Part shown: positions 51,522 through 62,414 of the stretch, one piece after another
Layout: every line of letters starts with the position of its first letter
Numbering within the stretch: position 1 is the stretch's first letter
Origin: Verrucomicrobiota bacterium
GTDB lineage: Bacteria > Verrucomicrobiota > Verrucomicrobiia > Chthoniobacterales > UBA6821
NCBI GenBank assembly: GCA_021413925.1
Contig: JAIOPL010000016.1
Location: forward strand, 1-64,000
Direction of reading: 5' to 3'
Length of the DNA stretch: 64,000 nt
Made by a program: the position numbers and the translations under genes
Notes under the pieces: model-generated
Seen by the model: the letters and a program-made list of their open reading frames with translations, nothing else
What the model was told of the DNA's origin: nothing
Database searches by the model: none

Positions 51522-53147
51522 TCAGATCTCCCCGCAGATGGCGACCTTCATGCCAAGTTCGCGCATTGCGGCAGCCTTGGCGAAGAGGCCCTTCTTCGCG
51601 CCCTCCTTGTCGGGTGCGTAGACGACCTGGATGTGGTTGGCCTTGTGGCGGGCCATCATCTCGTCGCGGCTGATGCCGGGGAGGATGGTGTGCATGATCG
51701 GCCACTGCGGCGTGGAGAGCTTCCAGCGATCCTCGGTCTCGGCCTGCGGCAGCTCCACGATCTCGCCGAGGCCTGTGTCGTAGCAGAGCTCGCCGCCGTC
51801 GATGAAGATACGGCTCCAGACGATCCAGCCCGGCTTACTGACGCCCTTGACGGTACCGCCGCCGAGGCGGAAGTACATGGAGGGCTGGCGCTCGCTCGAT
51901 GTCCCCTTGAAGCCGCCGATGAAGTGGGCGGGAGGTGCGGCGCCGGAGATGAGGAACACCCAGACATAGGCGTCGAGGGTCTCGGAGAGATTCTTGCCGC
52001 CGGGACCCTTGTAATGCCGGCCCCACCGGAGATCGTGGAGTGTGTTCTCAGGCGCGAAGCCGAGCTGGCGCCAGAGCTTGTAGGTGATGAGCCCGTCGAG
52101 ACCGGAGCACTCGTCCACCTCGTTGAAGTGGGGAAGCGCTTCGCCGGCGAAGAGTTCCTTGCGGGTCACCTCGTCATAAACGGGGGGACGCTCGACGTTG
52201 TTGAGGAGTCCCTCGACGAGGTCGGAGGCTGGGGCGAGGTCCTTGAGGCCCTGCTGGTACTGGATGCCGATCGTGGCGCATCCGAACTCCTCGGCGATGC
52301 GGACGGCGGCGATGTACATCTTGCACTGCTGGAGGATCTGGTTCTCGGTGAGGTCGTTCTCCTCGCTGGTGCCGAGCTTGAAGGTCATGCCGCGGTCGAG
52401 GAGCCACTGGTAGACGGCGCGCGCCTCCTCATCCTTGACGGTGAGCATCTTGGCGTAGAGCGCGGACTGGCTGAGGCGCTCCTTGAAGACGCCGGTCTTG
52501 TGGATGAGCTCGTCCGGAATGATCGCGTTGTACATGCCCATGCAACCCTCGTCGAAGACACCCATGATCTCCTTGTGGTCGCGGAACTTCCTCGCGAACT
52601 CGGTGCCGAGCTTCTCGGCATCGGCGGGAACGCCGGCCTTCTCGTAGGCCTTCACATGAGGGGTGGCATGGGTGACGCTGCCGGTGGTCAGCCAGGAGCG
52701 GAGTCCCTTGAGGAACGCCTCGTCGCCGAAGTCATCGCTCCAGAGCGTACTGTACTTCACGCCCGCCTTGGTGAGGGAGCCGTTGAGGTTGAGCATGCCG
52801 ACGAGGCCGGGCCATGTGCCGCTCCAGTTGGCGACGGTCAGGATCGGACCCTGATGGGTGAGGAGTCCCTGCAGGAGATGGTGGCTGTACTGCCAGACAG
52901 CCTCGGCGACGATGATCGGGGCGTCCTTGGGGATGTTTCGGAAGACCTCCATGCCGTACTTCTGGCTGTCGATGAAGCTGTGGCCTTTCTTCGCATCGAA
53001 GCCGTGACCGCGGCGGATCGTGCGGCCTTCCTTTTGGACGGCCTTGATCAGCAGCGCCTCCATGGCCTGCTGTGCCTCCTCGCATTTCTGGTTGGCGGAG
53101 GCGCGGAGATCGCCGTTGGCGATGAGGATGATGTCTTGGGTGCTCAT
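51522..53147 (-). CDS. L-fucose isomerase-like sugar isomerase
   Basis: A 541-residue protein of the L-fucose/L-arabinose isomerase superfamily. Recognised by overall size, a middle [14 protein letters not shown] and [15 protein letters not shown] (probable metal-binding acidic residues), and a C-terminal [14 protein letters not shown] segment that parallels MANWGANHGVL of E. coli FucI. In an operon with rhamnulokinase and aldolases it would act as the aldose-ketose isomerase for rhamnose or fucose; no classic RhaA is present in the window. Specificity is not readable from sequence. Confidence 0.72.
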   Translation of the reverse strand: MSTQDIILIANGDLRASANQKCEEAQQAMEALLIKAVQKEGRTIRRGHGFDAKKGHSFIDSQKYGMEVFRNIPKDAPIIVAEAVWQYSHHLLQGLLTHQGPILTVANWSGTWPGLVGMLNLNGSLTKAGVKYSTLWSDDFGDEAFLKGLRSWLTTGSVTHATPHVKAYEKAGVPADAEKLGTEFARKFRDHKEIMGVFDEGCMGMYNAIIPDELIHKTGVFKERLSQSALYAKMLTVKDEEARAVYQWLLDRGMTFKLGTSEENDLTENQILQQCKMYIAAVRIAEEFGCATIGIQYQQGLKDLAPASDLVEGLLNNVERPPVYDEVTRKELFAGEALPHFNEVDECSGLDGLITYKLWRQLGFAPENTLHDLRWGRHYKGPGGKNLSETLDAYVWVFLISGAAPPAHFIGGFKGTSSERQPSMYFRLGGGTVKGVSKPGWIVWSRIFIDGGELCYDTGLGEIVELPQAETEDRWKLSTPQWPIMHTILPGISRDEMMARHKANHIQVVYAPDKEGAKKGLFAKAAAMRELGMKVAICGEI

Positions 53148-53253
53148 GTGGTTTGGGTTATTGGTGATGGGTTATTGGTGATGGGGTAATACTCGACTTT
53201 CTACGGATGTTTTTTGGGTCTGGGGATGAAATCAGCGCTTCCAAGGGTTGAGG

Positions 53254-54036
53254 TTAGGAGTTGGAGTGGAGAAGGACGCCGGGCTTGAGGGTGATGCCGG
53301 CCTGGCGGAGTTCGGGAAGCGAAAGATCGCTGACCAAGGTGTGGATCTTCGGCCATGATGCGAGATGCTCGGGGGCGGTGTGGCCCAGCTTGGTACGGTC
53401 GAGGCAGAAGCAGGAGCGGCCCGCCCGCTTCATCACGGCCTGCTGGAGCCGGATGATATCACGCTGAGAATTCCAGAGCCCCTGCGCGTTCATTCCCTGC
53501 GCGCTCAGAAAGGCAATGTCGACCTGCTGCAGGGTCGCGGCCTTCACCGCCTCGTTGCCAAGCAGGACCGACTGGCGCTCAAGAAGCTGGCCGCCCAGCA
53601 GGATCGTCTTCGCTCCGGGCAGGGAGCCGAGTGTTTCCAGAAGGGCGAGGTTGTTGGTGATGACCGTGAGCTGCTCGGGCAGATGGCGCCGCAGTTCCTG
53701 GGCGATCGCAAAAGCGGTCGTGCCGGCATCAAGATAGACGCGCATTCCGGGCCTGATCAGCGAGGCCGCCGCGCGGGCGATGGATCCCTTGGCATCGGTT
53801 CCCTCGTGGAGACGCTCGCGGAAGGAGGTGAAGGTCGCGTTGAATTCACCGAGCGCCCCGCCGTAGGTACGGGTGATCCTCTCCTCACTCTCCAGTGCGG
53901 TGAGGTCACGGCGGGCTGTCGCCTCGGAGACGCCCAACTCCTCGCAGAGGTCGCTGATCGGCAGGTAACCGCGCTCAAGAAGGAGCTCTGTCAGCCGCGA
54001 ACGACGGGCCTCAACGATGTGTTTGGCAACACGCAT
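53254..54036 (-). CDS. DeoR-family transcriptional regulator
   Basis: A 260-residue DeoR repressor. The N-terminal HTH is ISDLCEELGVSEATARRDL with the ITRTYGGAL wing; the C-terminal sugar-phosphate sensor includes VYLDAGTTAFAIAQEL and ITNNLALLETLG. The ATG at 54036 is chosen over the TTG at 54042. It is first in the direction of transcription of the deoxysugar genes and is likely their repressor, responding to a sugar phosphate. Confidence 0.88.
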   Translation of the reverse strand: MRVAKHIVEARRSRLTELLLERGYLPISDLCEELGVSEATARRDLTALESEERITRTYGGALGEFNATFTSFRERLHEGTDAKGSIARAAASLIRPGMRVYLDAGTTAFAIAQELRRHLPEQLTVITNNLALLETLGSLPGAKTILLGGQLLERQSVLLGNEAVKAATLQQVDIAFLSAQGMNAQGLWNSQRDIIRLQQAVMKRAGRSCFCLDRTKLGHTAPEHLASWPKIHTLVSDLSLPELRQAGITLKPGVLLHSNS

Positions 54037-54490
54037 GGCCAACCAGTCTCTTGGCGGATATGATCGAAGTCAATCATTTGTTGTTTTCACGTGGAACCAT
54101 GAGATGCCTCGGACCTTACCGGGACGGTGACCCGCAGACCCTCAAGCCGGTGTCATTTTGGGTGTCTTCAACTGTTGATCTGAATGGCCTTTGCGCAGTT
54201 GACCTGGAGGGGCTGCGCGATATCGCCACCTGTCTCAACGCACGAAGCAAAGCCCTCGACTGTCTTGGTTTTCGAGAACGAGTTGCCAAGTCCACTGTGG
54301 CCGACGCCAACGAGCAGAGAGACTATCGACTCTAAAAGGATCTTGCTCGTGGACTCATGCGCAAGGCGCGTGTCCTCTACGCCGGAGAGGATCTCGGATT
54401 GGAACTGGAGAACACGGTTTTACGCTCTGGATTACCTCTGCTTCGACTCGCCCTGCGGGCTGCCTCCCAGAGAGTCTTTTATCTTTCCAA
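54037..54490. other. Gene-free stretch between DeoR and nrdR
   Basis: Open frames here are short and unlike any family I know. I looked for tmRNA, SRP RNA and RNase P RNA signatures and found none that hold. The strand holds promoters for the divergent DeoR and nrdR genes by position only. Confidence 0.4.
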
Positions 54491-54506
54491 CCACAATATC
54501 TTGTGG
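54491..54506. promoter_or_regulatory. NrdR-box candidate
   Basis: CCACAATATCTTGTGG matches the NrdR-box consensus acaCwAtATaTwGwgt at about 13 of 16 positions and has perfect CCACAA/TTGTGG arms. It lies 31 nt upstream of the nrdR start codon, suggesting autoregulation. A weaker half-match begins at 54533. Confidence 0.6.
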
Positions 54507-54537
54507 TGAATTTAAAGAAGACTTCTGGTTTTACACA

Positions 54538-55038
54538 ATGCTTTGCCCCAAGTGCTCCTCCCAAGACGATAAAGTCATCGACTCCCGTCTCTCAAAGGAT
54601 GGCACGAGTATCCGCCGGCGTAGGGAGTGTATCGCCTGTGAAAGCCGTTTCACAACCTACGAGCAGATCGAGCGGGTGGAGCTCCTAGCCGTGAAGCGGG
54701 ACGGGAGGAGGGAGCCATTCGACCGCCAGAAGCTCCTCGGGAGCCTCATCAAGGCCTGCGAGAAGCGCCCTATCTCTCTCGATATCATGGAGGAATCCGT
54801 TCATGCGATCATCAGTGATCTTGAGTCCGGCCAAGATCGAGAAATCTCCACCAAGACCATTGGTGCCAAGGTCATGGAACGTCTTCACGCGGTGGATCCC
54901 GTGGCCTATGTGCGCTTCGCCTCGGTCTACCGGCGCTTCGAAGATATAGGAGAATTCATTGAGGAGATCCAGTCTCTGGAACGTCGCGCCCCGGTCTCCG
55001 AAGACCAGAAGGAGCTCTTCAACAAGATTTCCAACTAA
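54538..55038 (+). CDS. nrdR: Transcriptional repressor NrdR
   Basis: A 166-residue NrdR, repressor of ribonucleotide reductase genes. The N-terminal zinc ribbon has MLCPKCSSQDDKVIDSR and RRRECIACESRFTTYE (two Cys pairs); the ATP-cone domain runs from about 47 to 137 (VKRDGRREPFDRQKLLGSL; VAYVRFASVYRRF). The ATG at 54538 is the family start. A likely NrdR box sits just upstream. It is followed after 11 nt by an ATP-cone-like gene. Confidence 0.96.
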   Translation: MLCPKCSSQDDKVIDSRLSKDGTSIRRRRECIACESRFTTYEQIERVELLAVKRDGRREPFDRQKLLGSLIKACEKRPISLDIMEESVHAIISDLESGQDREISTKTIGAKVMERLHAVDPVAYVRFASVYRRFEDIGEFIEEIQSLERRAPVSEDQKELFNKISN

Positions 55039-55049
55039 GCCATCCGCCC

Positions 55050-55616
55050 ATGATAGCACTCCTCGATGGCATGCCGCTGGTGACCCTTCCCGATGGAAGG
55101 AGCGCGACTTTCGACAAGCGCTGGATCACCGCGTCGATCATGAGTGCGGCGGAACAGGCTGGCCATCATCGCTGGTGGCTCGCCGAGCACATCGCCGAGA
55201 GCGTCTCGGTCTATCTGCACCGTGACTTCGAGGCCACCACCGTGGAGATCCCAAGCCTCATGGAGGCCGTCCTCCATGTCCTGGAGTCGCTCGGGTTCCA
55301 TGATGTGGCAATGCACTTCCGCCTACCCGATCCACCGGTCAGCCTCTCTCTCACCGAACTGGCTCGTGAGGCGGGGGATTGCTACGAACTGGCCTTCTTC
55401 GGCCTCTTGGGAGAACAACTCCAACGCGCCGCAAGTTCCAGGGCCGCACGGCTAGAGATCCATGATCTCTCGGGATGTGTGCGTCTCATGGGTATGGGCA
55501 GGCGCCGCAGGAGCGTGCAGAGTCTCCGCGCGGAGATCGTGGAATTCATCCGTCAGCATGGGCAGGCCGCCGGTGAGTCGCGCCTCGGAGAGGCCCTCGA
55601 GATCCAACTAAGTTAG
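55050..55616 (+). CDS. ATP-cone-like protein of unknown function
   Basis: A 188-residue protein. Residues about 9-95 have the layout of an ATP cone: LPDGRSATFDKRWITASIM (as in VKRDGxxxPFDxxKI), an ESVSVYLHRDFEATTVEI segment and VLESLGFHDVAMHFRL at the end. The usual Lys-Arg before the DG is lost, so nucleotide binding is not assured. The C-terminal half is not recognised. It is 11 nt after nrdR, in the same direction, suggesting a linked role in nucleotide-responsive control. Confidence 0.5.
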   Translation: MIALLDGMPLVTLPDGRSATFDKRWITASIMSAAEQAGHHRWWLAEHIAESVSVYLHRDFEATTVEIPSLMEAVLHVLESLGFHDVAMHFRLPDPPVSLSLTELAREAGDCYELAFFGLLGEQLQRAASSRAARLEIHDLSGCVRLMGMGRRRRSVQSLRAEIVEFIRQHGQAAGESRLGEALEIQLS

Positions 55617-55656
55617 GAAACAATTCCTCACTGAGGATCAAGGACAATTTGGCGCT

Positions 55657-55995
55657 ATGACACTCTTTGAGAGGATCGCCTCGCGCGAAATCCCGGCCAC
55701 GATCCTAGCCGAGGGAGAAGACTGGATCGCCTTCTGCGACATCGCACCGCAGGCACCCGTCCACTTCCTGGTGGTTCCGAAGCGCTGTATTCCCCGGATC
55801 AATGAGGCGGCCCCCTCCGACATCGCTCTCCTGGGCACTCTCCTTGCCGCTGCCGCATCAACGGCCAGGCAGGAAGGTTTAGCCGAAAACGGCTACCGCA
55901 TCGTGATCAACAATGGATCTGATGGAGGGGAAACCGTTCCCCATCTGCATCTGCATGTCCTTGGCGGCCGCCACATGCAGTGGCCGCCGGGGTAG
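55657..55995 (+). CDS. HIT-family nucleotide-binding protein (HinT-like)
   Basis: A 112-residue histidine-triad protein. FLVVPKRCIPRIN and the closing VPHLHLHVLGGR (the H-x-H-x-H triad) define the family. HinT-type proteins hydrolyse AMP-linked phosphoramidates. Length and start fit HinT. It follows the ATP-cone-like gene by 40 nt. Confidence 0.93.
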   Translation: MTLFERIASREIPATILAEGEDWIAFCDIAPQAPVHFLVVPKRCIPRINEAAPSDIALLGTLLAAAASTARQEGLAENGYRIVINNGSDGGETVPHLHLHVLGGRHMQWPPG

Positions 55996-56029
55996 TGTTT
56001 TTTGAGTTCTGGCTGAATTGTTTTCAGCT

Positions 56030-56740
56030 TCAACCGAAAGAGGAGTCGTCTCCTCCGGAGAAGTCCATGTCCTGATCCTGATCAAAGTCGGTTGAGGTGA
56101 CGTGATTGTCAGCAAGCCGTGTGTCGCCGGAGTTATCAAAATTGGAATCACCCTGAGAGGCATCGGAGGGGCTATCGTAATAGTTATTGGTGATCTCGGT
56201 GGGCTGGTTCTGACCAAGGAATCCTCCAGAGGAGCCCATGCCGCCCATACCACCGAAAGATCCGGCATTGTGGCCCATCAGGTTCTCGATACCCCGGAAA
56301 AGCAACGCTCCTCCGGCAACGCCAGCGGCCGTGACAAGCGCACTCTGGAGAAAACTTCCCCCCTGGGATGGGAAGATTCCTGGAGCAGCGACCACGGCTT
56401 GCTGGGGAACCGAAGGAGGAGCAACCTGTCGTGCGGGAGCAGGTGCGGGCTGTGATGTTCCGAAGAGATTGGCCACTCCGGAAAGGAAGCTTCCACCACT
56501 CTGCTGGGCCTGCGATTTTGCCTCTGCAAGCTGTTTTTCCAGATCAGCAATCCGGGTCTGAGCTCCTATCAGGGCCTGCTGGAGCACGAGAACGCTCTGG
56601 GTGAGAAGATAGGGAGCATGGGGATTGGCAATGACCCTGCTTGAGATGAGGCTCTCGGCCTCGGAATCGAGGGGCTGAGGGGCGGCTTGATCGAGGCGAT
56701 TGTGGAGTCCGTTAATGAGGTGGGCTTCTTCTGAAGTCAT
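56030..56740 (-). CDS. DUF2076 domain protein
   Basis: A 236-residue protein. The N-terminal helix pair (EEAHLINGLHNRLDQA; SRVIANPHAPYLLTQSVLVL) is the DUF2076 signature. A Gln/Ala-rich coiled section, a Pro-rich linker, a GSFLQSALVTAAGVAGGALL hydrophobic segment and a disordered acidic C-terminus (DFDQDQDMDFSGGDDSSFG) follow. Function unknown; family members are found in proteobacteria and others. The ATG at 56740 replaces a TTG at 56749. Confidence 0.8.
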   Translation of the reverse strand: MTSEEAHLINGLHNRLDQAAPQPLDSEAESLISSRVIANPHAPYLLTQSVLVLQQALIGAQTRIADLEKQLAEAKSQAQQSGGSFLSGVANLFGTSQPAPAPARQVAPPSVPQQAVVAAPGIFPSQGGSFLQSALVTAAGVAGGALLFRGIENLMGHNAGSFGGMGGMGSSGGFLGQNQPTEITNNYYDSPSDASQGDSNFDNSGDTRLADNHVTSTDFDQDQDMDFSGGDDSSFG

Positions 56741-56793
56741 AGGGCACAACTAAGCCCGATTTCGTGAGGTTTGCAAGTGCCCCACGGCAACAA

Positions 56794-56842
56794 TTCCGAC
56801 TTCCCTCCGAGAAAGAGTCGGAAGGGTCGGATCAGATCCGAC
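56794..56842 (-). terminator. Tandem inverted repeats at nadB 3' end
   Basis: TTCCGACT (56794-56801) pairs with AGTCGGAA (56816-56823), 8 bp, starting 9 nt beyond the nadB stop. GTCGGATC-A-GATCCGAC (56826-56842) overlaps the nadB stop codon. Either may end nadB transcription; the T-run after the hairpin is short. Confidence 0.45.
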
Positions 56843-58427
56843 GGATCAGCGTGTCGTTTAAAAACTTCACATCATCATGCATGGGATAATCGAGCGTGTA
56901 GTGCAGTCCTCGGCTCTCCTTTCTGCTAATGGCGCAGTCGACAATGAGGGATGCTGCGGTGGCGAGATTGCGGAGCTCGAGCAGGTCGGTGGTGATCTTG
57001 AAGTTCCAGTAGAATTCTTGGATCTCGGTCTGGAGATTGCGGAGGCGGGTGGCCGCGCGCTGGAGCCGCTTGTCGGTGCGGACAATGCCGACGTAATCCC
57101 ACATGAGACGGCGGATCTCGTCCCAGTTGTGATAAATCACTACGAGTTCGTCGACGTCCTGAACCTTCCCAGGACGCCACTCCGGGAGACTGATCTCGGT
57201 TCCCTGATGGTGGTGGTTCCGGCTGGCCTTCGCCTCGGCGCGATGGGCCATGACAAGCGCCTCTAGCAATGAATTGCTGGCTAGACGGTTCGCACCGTGC
57301 AGTCCGGTACTGGCAACTTCACCCACGGCATAGAGTCCCCGCAGCGTAGTCTCGCCGTTCATGTCGGTTTTCACCCCTCCGCACTGATAATGAGCGGCGG
57401 GTACTACCGGAATCGGCTGCTTCGTAATGTCGATCCCGAGGCCAAGACATGTCTCGTAAATGGTGGGAAACCGCTCTCGGATGAAGTCCGCGGGCTTGTG
57501 GGAGATGTCGAGGTAGACGCAAGGCTTGCCTGTACGCTTCATCTCGGCGTCGATAGCGCGGGCTACGATGTCGCGGGGAGCCAACTCGAGCCGCTCGTCA
57601 TATTTCTCCATGAAGCGGTGTCCCTTATTGTCCGTGAGAACTCCCCCCTCCCCCCGGACTGCCTCGGTTATCAGGAAAGACTTAGCCTTGGGATGATAGA
57701 GGCAGGTCGGGTGAAACTGCATGAACTCCATGTTCGTAATCGCCGCGCCCGCACGCCAAGCCATAGCGACGCCGTCACCGGTGGCGATATCGGGATTGGT
57801 CGTATAGAGGTAGACGCGGCCGCAGCCTCCGGTCGCCAGGATGGTGACATCGGAGCGCAGCGTCTCCACCTCGCCCGTGGCCTCGTTCAGCACATAGAGG
57901 CCGACGCAGCTATCCTGCATGGCGTAGCCGAGCTTGCCCGTGGTGATGAGATCTACGGCCATGTGGTTCTCGAGCACGGTGATATTCGGATGGGCCGCAA
58001 CGGCGGCAAGCAGGGTCCTCTCGATTTCGAATCCGGTCGCGTCCTTCGCATGGAGGATCCGGCGCTTGGAATGGCCTCCCTCTCGCCCAAGGTCGGGTTC
58101 CTTGATGCCCTCCTGGTTGGTGCGCTCGTCAAAGTGCATGCCGAGAGACACCAACTCGGCGATGCGCTCAGGCCCTTCGCTCACGATGCTGCGCACCACT
58201 TCCTCGTTGCAGAGACCATCTCCGGCGATGATGGTGTCGCGCACATGAAGGGCGACGGAGTCCTCGTTGCTGGTAACGCAGGCGATGCCTCCCTGAGCCC
58301 AGGCGGTATTGGAATCGGCGCGCGACTTCTTGGTGACGATGGCGACGGATCCCTTCTCCGAGGCCTTGATGGCAAAGGTAAGGCCGGCAATGCCACTGCC
58401 TATCACGATGTAATCGAAGGATTTCAT
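56832..58427 (-). CDS. nadB: L-aspartate oxidase
   Basis: A 531-residue flavoprotein converting L-aspartate to iminoaspartate, the first step of NAD synthesis. FAD motif: [17 protein letters not shown]. Family blocks: [11 protein letters not shown], the [20 protein letters not shown] substrate region, [31 protein letters not shown]. The ATG at 58427 overlaps the panC stop as ATGA, so panC and nadB are translationally coupled; nadA and nadC are not in the window. Confidence 0.95.
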   Translation of the reverse strand: MKSFDYIVIGSGIAGLTFAIKASEKGSVAIVTKKSRADSNTAWAQGGIACVTSNEDSVALHVRDTIIAGDGLCNEEVVRSIVSEGPERIAELVSLGMHFDERTNQEGIKEPDLGREGGHSKRRILHAKDATGFEIERTLLAAVAAHPNITVLENHMAVDLITTGKLGYAMQDSCVGLYVLNEATGEVETLRSDVTILATGGCGRVYLYTTNPDIATGDGVAMAWRAGAAITNMEFMQFHPTCLYHPKAKSFLITEAVRGEGGVLTDNKGHRFMEKYDERLELAPRDIVARAIDAEMKRTGKPCVYLDISHKPADFIRERFPTIYETCLGLGIDITKQPIPVVPAAHYQCGGVKTDMNGETTLRGLYAVGEVASTGLHGANRLASNSLLEALVMAHRAEAKASRNHHHQGTEISLPEWRPGKVQDVDELVVIYHNWDEIRRLMWDYVGIVRTDKRLQRAATRLRNLQTEIQEFYWNFKITTDLLELRNLATAASLIVDCAISRKESRGLHYTLDYPMHDDVKFLNDTLIRRI

Positions 58428-59305
58428 GAACGGAAAAGGAGTGAGATGTTATCGATCAGTCTCACGGAGCCAGTTCCTAGAGAGCCAAACCGGACGGCTA
58501 CTAGTGCGCGAGCTTTCACCTGAGGGGTAAGCTTTTTCAGCGGTGCCAGAGTTGACTCATCCACGATCTCCACATAATCGATCTCGGCGCCGGGAATGGC
58601 AGCCAAATCTTTCTTCAATCCCTGCCGGAGTCGAGTCACGGAGGCTTCTCCCGCCTCAGCCTCCATGACCGAGGCAAGAAGCGCCTGATAGATGCGGGGT
58701 GCTACGAGGCGAGATTCGGGCAATAGCAGGCGGTTCCGCGAACTGAGGGCCAGACCATCCTCCTCGCGCACGGTGGGGTGCTCGACGAGTTTTACGGGGA
58801 TCTTCAGATCCCGGACCATCCGACGGATCACGGCAAGCTGTTGCCAATCCTTCTCTCCGAAGATGGTGATGTCGGGACGGATAATATTGAAGAGCATCGC
58901 CACGACGGTGCAGACCCCGTCGAAATGACCCGGTCGCGAGCCCCCGCAGAGACCTGAAGAGAGTGAGGACTCGGTGACCGCGACGGAGTTATCCTCCACA
59001 TACATCTCCCCGGGAGAGGGATGAAAGAGGAGGTCTGCCCCCTCCCTCTTGCAGAAAGCGCGATCCTCAGCAATGGGCCGGGGATACTTGGAAAAGTCCT
59101 CCTTGGGACCGAACTGCTTGGGATTTACAAAAATGGAGACGACGACACGCCCCTTCTTACCACTGCGGTCGGCAAGTCGTCTGGCACGACGAATCAGTGA
59201 GGCATGCCCCTCGTGAAGGGCCCCCATCGTGGGAACAAAGACGACGGGAGAGGTAGCCTTGCTCCGCCATGCAGTGACGGGGCCGATCAAGGCGACCGTT
59301 CTCAC
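58424..59305 (-). CDS. panC: Pantothenate synthetase
   Basis: A 293-residue PanC joining pantoate and beta-alanine. [19 protein letters not shown] carries the HxGH nucleotide-binding motif; [36 protein letters not shown] and the LSSRNRLL loop are diagnostic. The start codon is a GTG at 59305, as no ATG upstream fits. It starts 6 nt after the secG stop and overlaps nadB. Confidence 0.95.
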   Translation of the reverse strand: MRTVALIGPVTAWRSKATSPVVFVPTMGALHEGHASLIRRARRLADRSGKKGRVVVSIFVNPKQFGPKEDFSKYPRPIAEDRAFCKREGADLLFHPSPGEMYVEDNSVAVTESSLSSGLCGGSRPGHFDGVCTVVAMLFNIIRPDITIFGEKDWQQLAVIRRMVRDLKIPVKLVEHPTVREEDGLALSSRNRLLLPESRLVAPRIYQALLASVMEAEAGEASVTRLRQGLKKDLAAIPGAEIDYVEIVDESTLAPLKKLTPQVKARALVAVRFGSLGTGSVRLIDNISLLFRS

Positions 59306-59311
59306 AGAAAA

Positions 59312-59620
59312 TTACTTAGCAGGCGAGGAGACCGGAGCAGGGGCCTTCATCAACTGCTTCTGAATAGCCGTGGGACCGGCGGAGGATTTCACATGTAGGA
59401 CGGAAATCAGCAACGTCAGGAAGAAGAAGAGTCCGCCGAGCCAAACCGTGAACTTGGTCAGGACCGTGGTCGTCTGGGCGCCGAAGAGATTATCCGTGAG
59501 TCCTCCTCCGAAGGCGGCGCCGAGGCCTTCGCTCTTAGGACGCTGCATGAGGATCGTGAGGATCATCAGGAAACAGACGATCACGAGAACGGTTACAAGA
59601 AAAGGCATGAGAAGCCACAT
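59312..59620 (-). CDS. secG: Protein translocase subunit SecG
   Basis: A 102-residue inner-membrane protein with two transmembrane helices (LVTVLVIVCFLMILTILMQ; LGGLFFFLTLLISVL) separated by the Gly-rich SecG loop GLGAAFGGG. It is an accessory subunit of the SecYEG channel. The tail is Ala/Pro-rich. It is first of the minus-strand unit secG-panC-nadB and divergent from accB. Confidence 0.9.
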   Translation of the reverse strand: MWLLMPFLVTVLVIVCFLMILTILMQRPKSEGLGAAFGGGLTDNLFGAQTTTVLTKFTVWLGGLFFFLTLLISVLHVKSSAGPTAIQKQLMKAPAPVSSPAK

Positions 59621-59723
59621 AGTCGTTAAATAAAACCGGAAGAACTTCCGCTGTAAAGCTGGATCACTTGCTTGACCTGAGAGGAGTGATCAACCCACAC
59701 TTCACCTTTCAATTCATCATCGT

Positions 59724-60323
59724 ATGGCACGTAACACCAAGACCTCCAAGAAGCCTTCCGTCAAACCAACGACCAAGGCACCCGTTAACAAGTCCACCGC
59801 CTCGACCAAGGTAGCCAAGCCTGCCTCCCCCAAAGGGAATGGGAGTGGCGACTTCCAGGAAGTCCGGACACTGATCGACCTACTAAAGAAAAACGATCTG
59901 GCCGTCCTGGAATTCGAAAAGGGTGACTTCAAGATCACCCTGAAGACCCCAGCCGGCGCATCAAGTGGGGCGACTCTATTTCAGGGACACCAGGGGTATT
60001 CCCAGCCGATAGCCCCTGTGGCAGCTGTCGCAGGCGCAGCCGCCTCTTCCTCTGATAAATCGGCCGCTGCAGAACCCGCCAAGAGCAACTTTAAGGAGAT
60101 CACCTCGCCTATGGTCGGCACCTTTTACGCCTGTCCATCTACCGAGTCACCGGCATTTGTCGAGGTCGGCAAGACTATCAATGCCGAATCCGTCGTCTGC
60201 ATTATCGAGGCGATGAAGGTCATGAATGAGATCAAGGCTGAAATCGCAGGCAAGATTGTCGAGATCGTCGCTGAGAACGGCAAGCCGGTCCAGTTCGGCC
60301 AGGTCCTCTTCCGCGTCAGCTAA
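59724..60323 (+). CDS. accB: Biotin carboxyl carrier protein of acetyl-CoA carboxylase
   Basis: A 199-residue AccB. The N-terminal 45 residues are Lys/Pro/Ala-rich; [20 protein letters not shown] is the typical AccB helix-strand start; the biotinyl domain ends in [14 protein letters not shown], whose Lys is biotinylated. It carries CO2 for malonyl-CoA synthesis. It precedes accC by 29 nt. Confidence 0.95.
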   Translation: MARNTKTSKKPSVKPTTKAPVNKSTASTKVAKPASPKGNGSGDFQEVRTLIDLLKKNDLAVLEFEKGDFKITLKTPAGASSGATLFQGHQGYSQPIAPVAAVAGAAASSSDKSAAAEPAKSNFKEITSPMVGTFYACPSTESPAFVEVGKTINAESVVCIIEAMKVMNEIKAEIAGKIVEIVAENGKPVQFGQVLFRVS

Positions 60324-60352
60324 GGCAACCGGATCACCGGATCACCGAACCT

Positions 60353-61717
<1,365 letters not shown>

Positions 61718-61768
61718 ACTCTTGGTACTGGGGAATGGGATCTCGGGGTTGGATAATATGATCCCTTT

Positions 61769-62392
61769 ATGAAACAGCTTTCCGAGTGTCGTCTCTACGC
61801 GATCCTGGACACGGGGTACGTGTCGTCGGATCGCATGGTTGCGATGGCCCATTCGCTGATCGCGGGAGGTGTCGACATCCTCCAACTTAGAGCAAAGAAG
61901 GAAAGTCGGGAAGAAATCCGCAGCATGGCTCTGGAACTCTCTCCAATCTGTCGGAAGGCTGGCATTGCCTTTATCCTGAACGATTATCCTGACCTTGTCC
62001 GAGAAACCGGGGCGGATGGCGCCCATGTGGGGCAGGATGACCTAAGCGTTGCCGAAGCACGGAGACTGGGAGGTCCCGAAGCCATTATCGGCAAGTCCAC
62101 TCATTCGCTAGATCAGGCCCTGTCGGCTAGAGGGGAATCTCCTGACTACATAGGCTTCGGCCCACTTTTTGCGACGGCGACCAAACCTGACTACACTCCT
62201 ATCGGAACACAACAGATCCAGGAAGTACACCGCTTGCTTCCCTTCCCCGTCTTCTGCATCGGGGGAATCAATCTCTCCAATCTCCCTGCGGTACTCCGGG
62301 CCGGGGCTAGGCGTGTGGTCATCGTCTCCGACCTCTTGACTGCCGCAGACCCCGTTGACAGGACAACAGCCTGCAGGGCCCTCTTGAGCTAA
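61769..62392 (+). CDS. thiE: Thiamine phosphate synthase
   Basis: A 207-residue ThiE barrel joining the thiazole and pyrimidine phosphates. LQLRAKKESREEI is the substrate loop, FILNDYPDLVRETGADGAHV and GQDDL supply metal/pyrophosphate ligands, and GPLFATATKPDY and CIGGINLSNLP are diagnostic. The pyrimidine-binding wording is normal for the family. It precedes the MidA-like gene by 22 nt. Confidence 0.93.
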   Translation: MKQLSECRLYAILDTGYVSSDRMVAMAHSLIAGGVDILQLRAKKESREEIRSMALELSPICRKAGIAFILNDYPDLVRETGADGAHVGQDDLSVAEARRLGGPEAIIGKSTHSLDQALSARGESPDYIGFGPLFATATKPDYTPIGTQQIQEVHRLLPFPVFCIGGINLSNLPAVLRAGARRVVIVSDLLTAADPVDRTTACRALLS

Positions 62393-62414
62393 TACCTCCA
62401 AAAGCTGATCAGCC

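Noticed and set aside
51633-53189. 518-codon open frame opposite the isomerase
   Set aside because: Acidic, Val/Leu/Gly-rich shadow of a real gene with clear family motifs on the other strand.
43917-54036. Bacterial microcompartment locus
   Set aside because: The deoxysugar enzymes resemble such loci, but no shell-protein gene (BMC-H, BMC-P or BMC-T) is present.
54100-54480. Possible tmRNA or other RNA gene upstream of nrdR
   Set aside because: A short codon run ending in a stop can be read, but no tRNA-like ends, no ALAA-type tag and no CCA were found.
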